Assembly (NCBI GenBank): GCA_016222925.1
Contig: JACRQB010000074.1
Location: 1 to 17,231, forward strand
Direction of reading: 5' to 3'
Source: Nitrospirota bacterium
GTDB lineage: Bacteria > Nitrospirota > Nitrospiria > Nitrospirales > Nitrospiraceae
DNA: 17,231 nucleotides
Shown here: positions 1-6,567 of the stretch, in pieces
Position numbering within the stretch: position 1 is the stretch's first letter
Layout of the letters: every line of letters starts with the position of its first letter
The notes under the pieces: generated by a model
The model's input: the letters and a program-made list of their open reading frames with translations, nothing else
Database searches by the model: none
What the model was told of the DNA's origin: nothing
Position numbers and translations under genes: made by a program

Positions 1-10
1 CGTCGCTCGT

Positions 11-841
11 CTAGTCTCGAATGACTACCGAGCCGATCACATAGGAACCGGCCCGTCCCGACTTGGTTCCTCGGACCCGAACCTCCGATACATCGCGTGT
101 ATGCTCACGGATGTTCCAGGTGTTGCCAGCCTTCAGCTCCGGCCAGAACCACCAGGTTCCATCGCGTTTCCTGAACCAGAGTTGAATTGAAGTATCCGGC
201 AGTACCGAAATCGATTCCATGTCGAAATAGGTCGGTGCACGAGTCTCAGGATTGCTCACCCAAACTTTGACCCACTGATTCTGATCATGCGAGGATAGGA
301 CGCGGGGAGTTTTCGCCCAATCAACCTCTGTGCATCTAAAGTCCACAAGTTTGCCGAATCCACGGCCGAGGCCGTCTCCAGGATCCGGAAGGGTGTAGCA
401 TTCGATCCCTGCTTCCATGCTCAAGTGGAAATGCGTGAGGCCGATCGTGTCGACGTTGATGTCATGTTTGGAACAGCGCTGACGATAGGTCCAGCAGTCG
501 CTGTGTTTCGATGGATCACATGTCTGCAAGGGGCCAAATCCAATTCGGCTCGTTCTGTATGCCAAGGTTGATCTCGCCTGGGAATAGATATGTTCCAGCG
601 CGCTCTCATCGTCGAAATTGACCAGGCATTGTTGAGGACTGCTGCCGTTGGGACGGGCTTGTACGACCTTGGGCGGTTGATTCTCCCGTTCTCGTTCGGT
701 CACTTGTTCGGGCGTAGCTTGTGTGGGGGGACCTAGCGGGCTTACCGGTTTCATCTGAGCACAGGCTCCCAGTAATGCCGTCAAAAATACACAGAGAGCC
801 ATCTTGAAACCATGCCCCGTCACTTGAACTAGTGAGCGCAT
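11..841 (-). CDS. Cys-rich hypothetical lipoprotein
   Basis: Product of 276 residues, not recognised as a named family. The N-terminus carries a basic/hydrophobic signal peptide ending in the lipobox LGAC with the lipidated Cys at residue 27, so the mature protein should be membrane-anchored and exposed to the periplasm. A Pro/Gln/Glu-rich linker follows, then a globular part with six further Cys residues, enough for three disulfides. The last ~90 residues are rich in Trp and beta-type sequence (WFWPELKAGNTW, then V-x-V-x-G), suggesting a beta-sandwich. I chose the ATG at 839-841 because AAGGAA lies just upstream at normal spacing and the signal peptide begins there; the frame is open to 898, but that start would put 19 hydrophilic residues before the signal. 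It is transcribed divergently from the ProA-like gene. Function unknown. Confidence 0.85.
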   Translation of the reverse strand: MRSLVQVTGHGFKMALCVFLTALLGACAQMKPVSPLGPPTQATPEQVTERERENQPPKVVQARPNGSSPQQCLVNFDDESALEHIYSQARSTLAYRTSRIGFGPLQTCDPSKHSDCWTYRQRCSKHDINVDTIGLTHFHLSMEAGIECYTLPDPGDGLGRGFGKLVDFRCTEVDWAKTPRVLSSHDQNQWVKVWVSNPETRAPTYFDMESISVLPDTSIQLWFRKRDGTWWFWPELKAGNTWNIREHTRDVSEVRVRGTKSGRAGSYVIGSVVIRD

Positions 842-909
842 CGCTGTTCCTTTCTCTTGCGCCAACGCGAGCCAGTATGCCAACTTCTCATTCTCCATCC
901 TACGGTGTA

Positions 910-939
910 ATTGTAGCAGTGAAAAACGTGAGGCGTTCA
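910..939 (-). promoter_or_regulatory. Possible promoter of the lipoprotein gene
   Basis: On the minus strand TACAAT (910-915) is a good -10 match. TGAACG (934-939) lies 18 bp upstream as a weak -35. A start near 903 would give a leader of about 60 nt before the ATG at 841, which fits the shorter start choice. Confidence 0.3.
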
Positions 940-944
940 GGTCA

Positions 945-974
945 TTTACTCATGAAAAAAACGCGTGGTATAGT
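945..974 (+). promoter_or_regulatory. Possible extended -10 promoter for the ProA-like gene
   Basis: TTTACT (945-950), an 18-bp spacer, and TATAGT (969-974) preceded by TG at 966-967, i.e. an extended -10. It lies about 100 bp before the ATG at 1073. No other gene signal is seen in 842-1072. Confidence 0.35.
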
Positions 975-1072
975 CCGAGGTCCTAAAAGCCAAAATATAT
1001 GTGCATTGTCTCAGGGAGATAGAGTGATTGCAATGACTCATTGGAAGCCGTATCTCGTGAAAAAAGGCCCCT

Positions 1073-2440
1073 ATGTCGACTGAGGTTCCGGTCAAGTTAT
1101 ACCTTGATAAGTTATTGAAAGATTGTCGGAAAGTATCGGTCGACCTGGCTCTGCTTCGTGGTCCCGTGAAGGCGAGGGTGCTGCATGCGGTGGCCGATCG
1201 AGTCGCTGCGGATCAAGGCGCTATTCTCGCGGAAAATGCCAAAGATGTCGAGGCTGTGGGAAAGTCCTTTGAGAATGCGGACATGAAAGATCGGATGAAG
1301 GCTGCTGTGGCTCGCGTCCGTCTGACGATCGACCAGATGAAAGAGATTGTTGAGCGACTGCATTGCATCGCCGATCTGCCAGACCCCATCGGCGCCGTGA
1401 CCTTGCGACGGGAACGCCCGGATGGATTACAAGTCTCCAGGGTGAGGGTGCCGATCGGAGTGGTCGGCGTGATCTCCGAACGGAGTCCGCTCGTCACCGT
1501 GGAATCAATTGCACTTTGTCTGAAGTCGGGCAATCTCTGCATCTTTCGTGGGTCTCCGGAATGGAAGCTGACGCATCAGGCGATTCATGCGCGATTTCGT
1601 GAGGCGGCAACGGAGCACGGCATACCCCATGGGGCCTGGGTGCTCATAGATCGCCAAGAGAAAGAAGTCGCGCTCGACCTGATTCGATCAGGGAAAATCC
1701 TCGATGCGCTCATTGTGCGTGGCGGAGCCGGGTTACGCAAGACGGTTGCGGAGCAAGCCAAGGTCCCGGTGCTGTGCGATGATGGAGGCCTCACGCAGTT
1801 GTACATCGATGAAACCCCCGATATTTCAGTCGCCCAAAACCTGGTGATCAACTCGAAGGTGCAGCAGGCGGGAGCCTCCAATTCGCTGGATACCTTGCTG
1901 GTGCAGCAGATTGTGGGTAGGCAGTTCTTGCCTCCGTTGATCAACCGCCTGCTGGACCAGTTCAAGGTGGAAGTGCATGCTTGTCCAAAGACGGTCGCAC
2001 TCATGGGGCAAATGGCGATGACGGGACATACCGCGATCATCCCAGCGACAGAGGCGGATTGGCATACGCAGTTCGCCGGTCCGACCCTGGCTGTAAAAAT
2101 GGTCGAAGACCTCGATGAAGCGTTGGCCCATATTAAGACGCATGGTCCCTGTCTTACCGCCGGAATCGCCACCACACGCTATGAGTCGGCGATGCGATTC
2201 ACTAGAGAAGTTGATGCCAGTGCGGTGCTGGTGAATGCATCAACCAGGATTCATGCCGGTGATAGCTTCGGAATGGGGAGCGACGTGGGGCTGAGCGTGG
2301 AGAAACTGCACGCGAAGGGGCCAATCGGTTTGGAACAGCTGACCTGCGAGAAGTATGTGGCCTTCGGGTCGGGGCAGCTTCGGCTTCCCCATCCGGTGCC
2401 GGAAGCGTACTTTGACGCCATTATGCTCAAACGGCCGTAG
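1073..2440 (+). CDS. Gamma-glutamyl-phosphate reductase-like protein lacking the catalytic Cys
   Basis: A 455-residue member of the ProA branch of the aldehyde dehydrogenase superfamily; ProA reduces gamma-glutamyl phosphate to glutamate semialdehyde with NADPH in proline synthesis. Family hallmarks: VPIGVVGVI (about 125-133), LCLKSGN, a nucleotide-site RGGAGL, DASAVLVNASTR, and C-terminal KLHAKGPIGLEQLT. However, the catalytic motif, normally GVCNA.ET, reads GASNSLDT here: residue 269 (codon 1877-1879) is Ser where the thiohemiacetal-forming Cys should be. The YESRPNVT segment is also altered (SERSPLVT). Length is slightly above the usual ~420. The start is fixed by an in-frame stop at 1058-1060; the ribosome site (AAAAAAGG) is weak. 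No proB is adjacent. It is probably a divergent paralogue rather than the housekeeping ProA, so I withhold the symbol proA; a Ser-dependent or non-catalytic role is possible. Confidence 0.9.
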   Translation: MSTEVPVKLYLDKLLKDCRKVSVDLALLRGPVKARVLHAVADRVAADQGAILAENAKDVEAVGKSFENADMKDRMKAAVARVRLTIDQMKEIVERLHCIADLPDPIGAVTLRRERPDGLQVSRVRVPIGVVGVISERSPLVTVESIALCLKSGNLCIFRGSPEWKLTHQAIHARFREAATEHGIPHGAWVLIDRQEKEVALDLIRSGKILDALIVRGGAGLRKTVAEQAKVPVLCDDGGLTQLYIDETPDISVAQNLVINSKVQQAGASNSLDTLLVQQIVGRQFLPPLINRLLDQFKVEVHACPKTVALMGQMAMTGHTAIIPATEADWHTQFAGPTLAVKMVEDLDEALAHIKTHGPCLTAGIATTRYESAMRFTREVDASAVLVNASTRIHAGDSFGMGSDVGLSVEKLHAKGPIGLEQLTCEKYVAFGSGQLRLPHPVPEAYFDAIMLKRP

Positions 2441-2446
2441 ATGCCC

Positions 2447-2559
2447 GCTCAAAACGCTTCCCAGCTTTCTTCTCAGTCGTTCGAGCCACGTCACGTACCC
2501 GCACCACGTACGCCTCGTGGTTCTCACTCCTTGCGGCCTTGTCGTGGACTGTTTTGAGC
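2447..2559. repeat. Imperfect inverted-repeat element, possibly a dispersed intergenic repeat
   Basis: The gap between the ProA-like gene and the methyltransferase gene is almost filled by a nested dyad. Outer arms are GCTCAAAAC (2447-2455) and GTTTTGAGC (2551-2559). An inner hairpin pairs CCACG (2486-2490) with CGTGG (2516-2520) and CGTAC (2494-2498) with GTACG (2508-2512) around a 9-nt loop. The middle part pairs poorly. It resembles the REP/MITE-type intergenic elements of many genomes; whether it recurs in this genome cannot be seen from one copy. It may also end the upstream transcript. Confidence 0.5.
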
Positions 2560-2570
2560 AGGCGTAGAAC

Positions 2571-3755
2571 ATGACGAATAATCCATTGCGGCAATTGCTT
2601 CGCGAGCATCTTGCGTGGTGGGGGCTCAGGCATTTCACATCCGACCGTGAGTACTTCTTGTGGCAGCGACAACAGCTCTCCGTCGAAGAGCTGAACCAGC
2701 TCAACATCCATGTCGAACGAAAACGCACAGGCGATTCTGTCGATGAAAGGGCGTTCTATGATCTAGCCGCGCATCCGAGGATCTTCCCGATTCTCTATAG
2801 CCAGCGGTATGAATATTATGAAGCGATCGGGCTGCAAGCGATGGCTCATCTTGGTAAGGTTCAGGACATTCTCGATTTCGGTTGTGGCCTCGGCATTCTG
2901 ACGACCTTGTATGCCCTCCGCTTCCCTGATGCGAATGTGGTCGGTCTCGATCGCTCGGCGGCGTCCATTGCGATTGCACAACAAAAGGCGAAGGATCTGG
3001 GCCTGCGTAATCTTCGGTTCATCTGCCTCGATCTCCAAACGGAATCTCTGTCAGGCTCCTTCGATCTGGTGTTGACGACGCACGCACTGCTCCAGGCTGA
3101 ACATGATCCTGGGATACCCAGCGAGAGTTGGCGGACGTTTGATCGTGGACACGACCAAACGCAGCAGATGGTGTTTGAACAACGGACAGGTTTGGCGCGC
3201 CGACTTGATCACCTGTGCCAGGTTCTACGCCCATATGGCCGTATGATTGTGTGTGAAAAAACACGGCAGTTGGCCAGGCGAGTACCGTTCCAGCGTGCGC
3301 TGGCCGGCAGGGGGTTACAGCTTGTGCAGCCTGCGGATCTGATTCACTACCGATCCATCGAAGACATGGTGGACGATGGACCATTCTATGTATTGAACAA
3401 CGGGACTCAGAGCACAGTCGCCTGGGATGAGTTGCCGGAGTTGGATGATGGGACGCTTTTCAATCTCAACGCCATGCTGGCGAACTCCATCGATTCCAAT
3501 GCACCTCTCTATGAGAATCACGGACCCTCGGCGCAGGTGGCCTGGGAAGAGTTGTCGGAACGAACGGTTACCCAGGAATTGACGCGCGAGGAGCTTGATG
3601 GCCGACAAGTGCATGTGGAGCTTGGTATCGTGGATGAAACGCACTATCTGTACTGTGCGAATACATTCGATCAACGGCAATTGGTCATGATGGAAGAAGC
3701 ACGCGGTACGCTTCTTGAGGCGTACTATCAAGAAATCATACGTGGGCTCACCTAG
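2571..3755 (+). CDS. Class I SAM-dependent methyltransferase
   Basis: A 394-residue soluble protein. A Rossmann methyltransferase core starts near residue 97: motif I is DILDFGCGLGIL (D102, G104, G106, G108), motif II is VVGLDRS with acidic D127 that would bind the SAM ribose, and a later acidic strand is SFDLVLTTHAL (D165). The first ~95 residues are helical and rich in Arg/Gln/Tyr. The C-terminal ~150 residues are extra to the core and probably give substrate specificity. The substrate cannot be read from the sequence. It lies 130 bp after the ProA-like gene on the same strand, with the inverted-repeat element between. The ribosome site before ATG (AGGCG) is weak. The core family call is secure; the role is open (protein, lipid or small-molecule methylation). 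Confidence 0.85.
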   Translation: MTNNPLRQLLREHLAWWGLRHFTSDREYFLWQRQQLSVEELNQLNIHVERKRTGDSVDERAFYDLAAHPRIFPILYSQRYEYYEAIGLQAMAHLGKVQDILDFGCGLGILTTLYALRFPDANVVGLDRSAASIAIAQQKAKDLGLRNLRFICLDLQTESLSGSFDLVLTTHALLQAEHDPGIPSESWRTFDRGHDQTQQMVFEQRTGLARRLDHLCQVLRPYGRMIVCEKTRQLARRVPFQRALAGRGLQLVQPADLIHYRSIEDMVDDGPFYVLNNGTQSTVAWDELPELDDGTLFNLNAMLANSIDSNAPLYENHGPSAQVAWEELSERTVTQELTREELDGRQVHVELGIVDETHYLYCANTFDQRQLVMMEEARGTLLEAYYQEIIRGLT

Positions 3756-3829
3756 GAAATCTACTGAGTTGTACTAGGCTTTATATACTTGCACGCCTGA
3801 CAAGTCCATACTACCGACATATTCCATGT

Positions 3830-3865
3830 GCAGTGGGTGATAGTAGCCCGCTACTCCGGCACTGC
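3830..3865 (+). terminator. Hairpin after the methyltransferase gene, possible terminator
   Basis: GCAGTG (3830-3835) pairs with CACTGC (3860-3865), and inside it AGTAG (3842-3846) pairs with CTACT (3851-3855). It lies 75 bp after the methyltransferase stop. There is no clear U-tract (TCCATTCTTG follows), so intrinsic termination is uncertain. Confidence 0.35.
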
Positions 3866-3873
3866 TCCATTCT

Positions 3874-3882
3874 TGTTATAGA
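3874..3882 (+). promoter_or_regulatory. Possible extended -10 element of the envelope gene set
   Basis: TG (3874-3875), one base, then TATAGA (3877-3882) forms an extended -10 about 70 bp before the first lipoprotein start. No good -35 is seen at the usual spacing. It is the only promoter-like site noticed between the methyltransferase gene and the gene set at 3952. Confidence 0.3.
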
Positions 3883-3951
3883 GCGCAGTCAGGCGGTATG
3901 TGGGGTTCTGTGAAGGTTGGCTTCAGGCGTGAGTCGGAAGGAGGAATCACC

Positions 3952-4581
3952 ATGAAAGCAGCGCATGTTGTTGTCGCGCTGAGTCTGGTTTGTCTCGGCT
4001 GCACCACTCCGCCGGAAGTCAAGCAAGCCTTGATTGCCAAGGATCAGGTGTATGCCGAGAACCAGCGGTTGATGCAGCAATACCGTGAGTTGGTCAGTCA
4101 GGTGACCCAGCGGCATCAACAGTGGTATCGCTACATCCAAACCAGACTGAAACTCAATCTCGCCCTGCAATGGGCCACCACCAATCCTACAATGACCAAT
4201 GTGAGCGAGACTGATCTGGCGAAAGATGATGCCGACCTCCTGGGTTCCGAGGTGATCACGCTGATCAACGAGATTCGATTAAAGAATCTGTCTGAACGGA
4301 AAGGCCCCAATGGGCAACCGATCTTTTCAGCTGGTATTGGAGACATGAACCATCTTCTGCAGAAACTTCCCGAGCTGGTCAGCCGGGTTGAGCACCGGGT
4401 GGCGAAGGATTCACAGGTCCCGTCCAATGTGGACCTGACGGCGTTCGACCATTACCGGGCTAACGTGGAAGCGCTCCGCCGAATCAATGCGGTGATCAAA
4501 CAGTACTTGGATATCGATGTGACCTTGTCTCGCGACGAAGTCCAGTCGCTTGCGGATGAGCTGCGGACGTTGCGCCGATGA
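3952..4581 (+). CDS. Helical hypothetical lipoprotein (first gene of envelope set)
   Basis: A 209-residue protein of unknown family. The N-terminus is a short signal peptide ending LVCLGC with the presumed lipidated Cys at residue 17 (Cys rather than Leu at -3 is unusual for a lipobox). The mature part is almost entirely helical with heptad-like Gln/Leu/Arg segments (RLMQQYRELVSQV, residues about 40-55, and VEALRRINAVIKQYLDI near the end). The ATG at 3952 follows a strong GGAGGA at ideal spacing; the frame opens earlier at 3898, but that start would place hydrophilic residues ahead of the signal. The stop at 4579-4581 is 29 bp before the preferred start of the next gene, so the two are probably co-transcribed. 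An envelope scaffold or coiled-coil partner role is a guess. Confidence 0.85.
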   Translation: MKAAHVVVALSLVCLGCTTPPEVKQALIAKDQVYAENQRLMQQYRELVSQVTQRHQQWYRYIQTRLKLNLALQWATTNPTMTNVSETDLAKDDADLLGSEVITLINEIRLKNLSERKGPNGQPIFSAGIGDMNHLLQKLPELVSRVEHRVAKDSQVPSNVDLTAFDHYRANVEALRRINAVIKQYLDIDVTLSRDEVQSLADELRTLRR

Positions 4582-4610
4582 CGGCGGGCCATGAGAAAGA
4601 GGAGATCGGT

Positions 4611-5321
4611 ATGATTGCACGACGGACGATGGTGTTGAGTCTTGGGCTCCTCCTGAGCAGTGCGGTTGGGTGTCACTCGATTCATAGTGATGCGGTGCGT
4701 GATCTCATCCAGCTCGAAGGCGGCAAAATTGATGCGGCGCAGACGAACATCGATGTCTTCCAGAAAGAGACGGAAGAACGCATCAAGAATCTGGAGCAGG
4801 CGCGCAGCTTTTTGCACGAGAGTTTTAAACAACTGCAGATGCTGGAGGCCAAGCAGCAGTTCGTGCTCTCGTCGTACCGAAGAATCGCCAGCAAGAAAGG
4901 AGAAGCGGCGTACGCAGCCTCGTATTTGGTCGCGCAACTCTATTTGGCTGATTCTCACGGTGTAGAAAAAATGGTGTGGGGTCAATTCGAAGAGGACTTT
5001 TGTGGGCTGCGTGATACGGCTCAGGCGTTGAACACCTCGTGGAAGCAGACTGGTGCGATTCATGCCCAGCTGAAGCAGTTCGCGAACAAGTCTGCGTTGG
5101 CCTCTGTGGATCCGGAATTCGTGTCGGCGTTGGTCGGTCAGGCGCCAGCCCAGTCTGGACGTATTGTAGAGATTCTGAATAACTCGCGAACTGTGAACGA
5201 TGCACTCGAAGAAGTGACGGGTTCCGGGATCATTCGCATGAGGGCGCTTGAGCGGGCCCATACCTTGACCGCTGATCTGGTTGAGCTGCTCGATAAATTG
5301 AAAAAAGACGACGAGCAATAG
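4611..5321 (+). CDS. Coiled-coil hypothetical lipoprotein
   Basis: A 236-residue protein of unknown family. An Arg-containing N-terminus, a hydrophobic stretch and SSAVGC give a lipoprotein signal with lipid Cys at residue 21. Residues about 30-85 form a long amphipathic coiled-coil-type helix (TNIDVFQKETEERIKNLEQA), and the remainder is also helical to a charged C-terminus (LLDKLKKDDEQ). I prefer ATG 4611 with GAGGAG upstream; an alternative ATG at 4578 overlaps the previous stop (ATGA) and would add 11 hydrophilic residues before the signal. It is similar in build, though not obviously in sequence, to the preceding lipoprotein, suggesting that the pair work together. The next gene begins 9 bp downstream. 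Confidence 0.85.
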   Translation: MIARRTMVLSLGLLLSSAVGCHSIHSDAVRDLIQLEGGKIDAAQTNIDVFQKETEERIKNLEQARSFLHESFKQLQMLEAKQQFVLSSYRRIASKKGEAAYAASYLVAQLYLADSHGVEKMVWGQFEEDFCGLRDTAQALNTSWKQTGAIHAQLKQFANKSALASVDPEFVSALVGQAPAQSGRIVEILNNSRTVNDALEEVTGSGIIRMRALERAHTLTADLVELLDKLKKDDEQ

Positions 5322-5330
5322 GGGGGCATC

Positions 5331-5849
5331 ATGGATCTCAGTATTGATGGGGTCGTCGGGTTTCTTCGGGATAACGATAACCTGATCAAGCAGTTGATGG
5401 AAACAGCCGAGGATGCGACTCAAGAGGTGATGGGGCTTTCGGTTCAGGTCGACCATGCTCGTGATGAGGCCAAGGCGTTGGTGGATCAGCTGGGGGCCGT
5501 CGAATTTGAGGTTGGGAAGCAGGATGAGACGAAGGTTCGCCAAAAAGCCCTCTTGGAGGCGGTGGCCACGCTCCGCAAGAAATTTGAAACCTATAAGAAC
5601 GACCCGCTTCGGCGTGGGATCTATGCCGCTGAGATCTCGAACCTGTATTTGCAGTTGGCCAACACCTTCAACAATGAGACGATTGCGCAGATCGTTCCTT
5701 TCACCAAAGACGAAATCAAATCGTACAAAGACCTCATGAAAGAAGCGGTGCTCGACGCGGCCTCCAGAAAAAAACGAGCTGCCGTCATCAAGGCCGCCGC
5801 ACAGCTTTCCAAACTGGCGATCGGCGTGGCGGCGAAGTTGGCGGTGTAA
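5331..5849 (+). CDS. Helical, coiled-coil cytoplasmic protein of unknown function
   Basis: A 172-residue protein without signal peptide or membrane segment, so probably cytoplasmic unless exported by another route. It is helical throughout: acidic N-terminus, heptad-like stretch around residues 25-90 (VDHARDEAKALVDQL), an aromatic-containing segment (YAAEISNLYLQLANTF, about 105-125), and an Ala/Lys-rich amphipathic C-terminus (AAQLSKLAIGVAAKLAV) that might touch a membrane. GGGGGG lies at ribosome-site distance before ATG 5331. It sits 9 bp after one lipoprotein gene and 19 bp before the next, so it is firmly inside the gene set. Family not recognised. Confidence 0.8.
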   Translation: MDLSIDGVVGFLRDNDNLIKQLMETAEDATQEVMGLSVQVDHARDEAKALVDQLGAVEFEVGKQDETKVRQKALLEAVATLRKKFETYKNDPLRRGIYAAEISNLYLQLANTFNNETIAQIVPFTKDEIKSYKDLMKEAVLDAASRKKRAAVIKAAAQLSKLAIGVAAKLAV

Positions 5850-5868
5850 CCGCGTGAGGGATTGAGCG

Positions 5869-6009
5869 ATGCGACGGACATGGTTTCTGTGGGCTGTCAT
5901 CGGTCTCTCGTCTGGCTGCAGCCTTGATGCAGGCTCCCGTGGTCCATTTGGTCCAGAGGATCCCATCACAAACCAAAAATGGCCGGCGCTGTTGCTGATG
6001 CTGGTGTGA
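5869..6009 (+). CDS. Short lipoprotein leader ORF, probably the severed or frameshifted N-terminus of the next gene
   Basis: A 46-codon ORF with a GAGGG ribosome site 8 nt before the ATG and an excellent lipoprotein signal: basic N-terminus, Trp/Leu/Val core and LSSGC with lipid Cys at residue 17. It then reads a Gly/Pro linker (AGSRGPFGPEDPITNQK) and stops at 6007-6009 after a Leu-rich tail that looks out of frame. The next ORF begins at 5979 inside it in the -1 frame, lacks a signal peptide and has no ribosome site at normal distance. The crossover region CCAAAAATGG (5973-5982) holds an A5 run where a one-base slip on codon AAA 5977-5979 would join Lys37 to the downstream domain, giving a 229-residue lipoprotein. 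Real indel mutation, sequencing error and programmed slippage all fit. Confidence 0.6.
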   Translation: MRRTWFLWAVIGLSSGCSLDAGSRGPFGPEDPITNQKWPALLLMLV

Positions 6010-6557
6010 AGCGAGCGACGAATGAGGGCGCAGTCCTGACGTCGAGCGAGGTTGCAGCGTTACGAAGAGCTGCCGAGGGAGACCGTCGGGTTGCCGCCCT
6101 GCTGGGCAAACGCTGGGCATTCATCGACGCAGATCGGTTGCCGCCGGAGGGCAAGGTCTCGTTCGGCTGTTGCCGCGACGTATCCAGTATGACGAGGTTG
6201 GTGTACTACAGTTATAGTCAAAACGTGGCCGTGGAAGTCCGCATGAAGGACACGAATGTCCTGAGCGTTTCACCTGTGGAGGGCTATCAGCCGCCGGAGG
6301 GGCAACAAGATGTTCAACGGGGGATCGAGTTGGCGAAAGCGGACCCGCGCCTGGTTGGAAAGGTAGATCAGCTCCAGGGGCATGGGCTGCTTATGCAGCC
6401 GGACCGTGGGTTTTTCAGAAATGAGCCTGGGTACGCACATCGCACCATTTGGATTACGTTCTCCAAAGGACATGATGGAGATCCGAAATACTGGGCGGTG
6501 GTCGATTTGACGGAAGACAAAGTGCTTGAGGCCGGTGAGGAGCCGCCTCGCTCGTGA
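5979..6557 (+). CDS. Tandem-repeat protein resembling copper amine oxidase N2/N3 domains
   Basis: 192 residues from the first ATG of this frame. Two similar halves are visible: residues about 21-103 and about 104-187 each have a helix with an A-x(3)-D-x-R signature (RRAAEGDRRV; ELAKADPRLV), then beta strands ending in a hydrophobic/Asp strand and a V-L-S/E turn (VEVRMKDTNVLSV; WAVVDLTEDKVLEAG). The wording around NVLSVSPVEGYQPPEG is like the N2-N3 junction of copper amine oxidases (VVSW..V.G.QP). This match is from memory of the family, not a search. The gene directly precedes the catalytic-domain-like gene, the order in which these domains occur within one amine oxidase chain. The true start probably lies in the 5869 ORF through a frameshift. 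No catalytic role is expected for this part. Confidence 0.7.
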   Translation: MAGAVADAGVKRATNEGAVLTSSEVAALRRAAEGDRRVAALLGKRWAFIDADRLPPEGKVSFGCCRDVSSMTRLVYYSYSQNVAVEVRMKDTNVLSVSPVEGYQPPEGQQDVQRGIELAKADPRLVGKVDQLQGHGLLMQPDRGFFRNEPGYAHRTIWITFSKGHDGDPKYWAVVDLTEDKVLEAGEEPPRS

Positions 6558-6567
6558 GAGGACTGGG

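Noticed and set aside
832..1083. 83-codon + strand ORF before the ProA-like gene
   Set aside because: It begins inside the divergent lipoprotein gene and covers the promoter region; there is no ribosome site and no domain-like composition.
4452..5969. 505-codon minus-strand ORF antisense to the lipoprotein gene set
   Set aside because: The sense strand has signal peptides, lipoboxes, ribosome sites and close gene spacing; the antisense product is His/Arg/Gln-rich low-information sequence, a codon-bias shadow.
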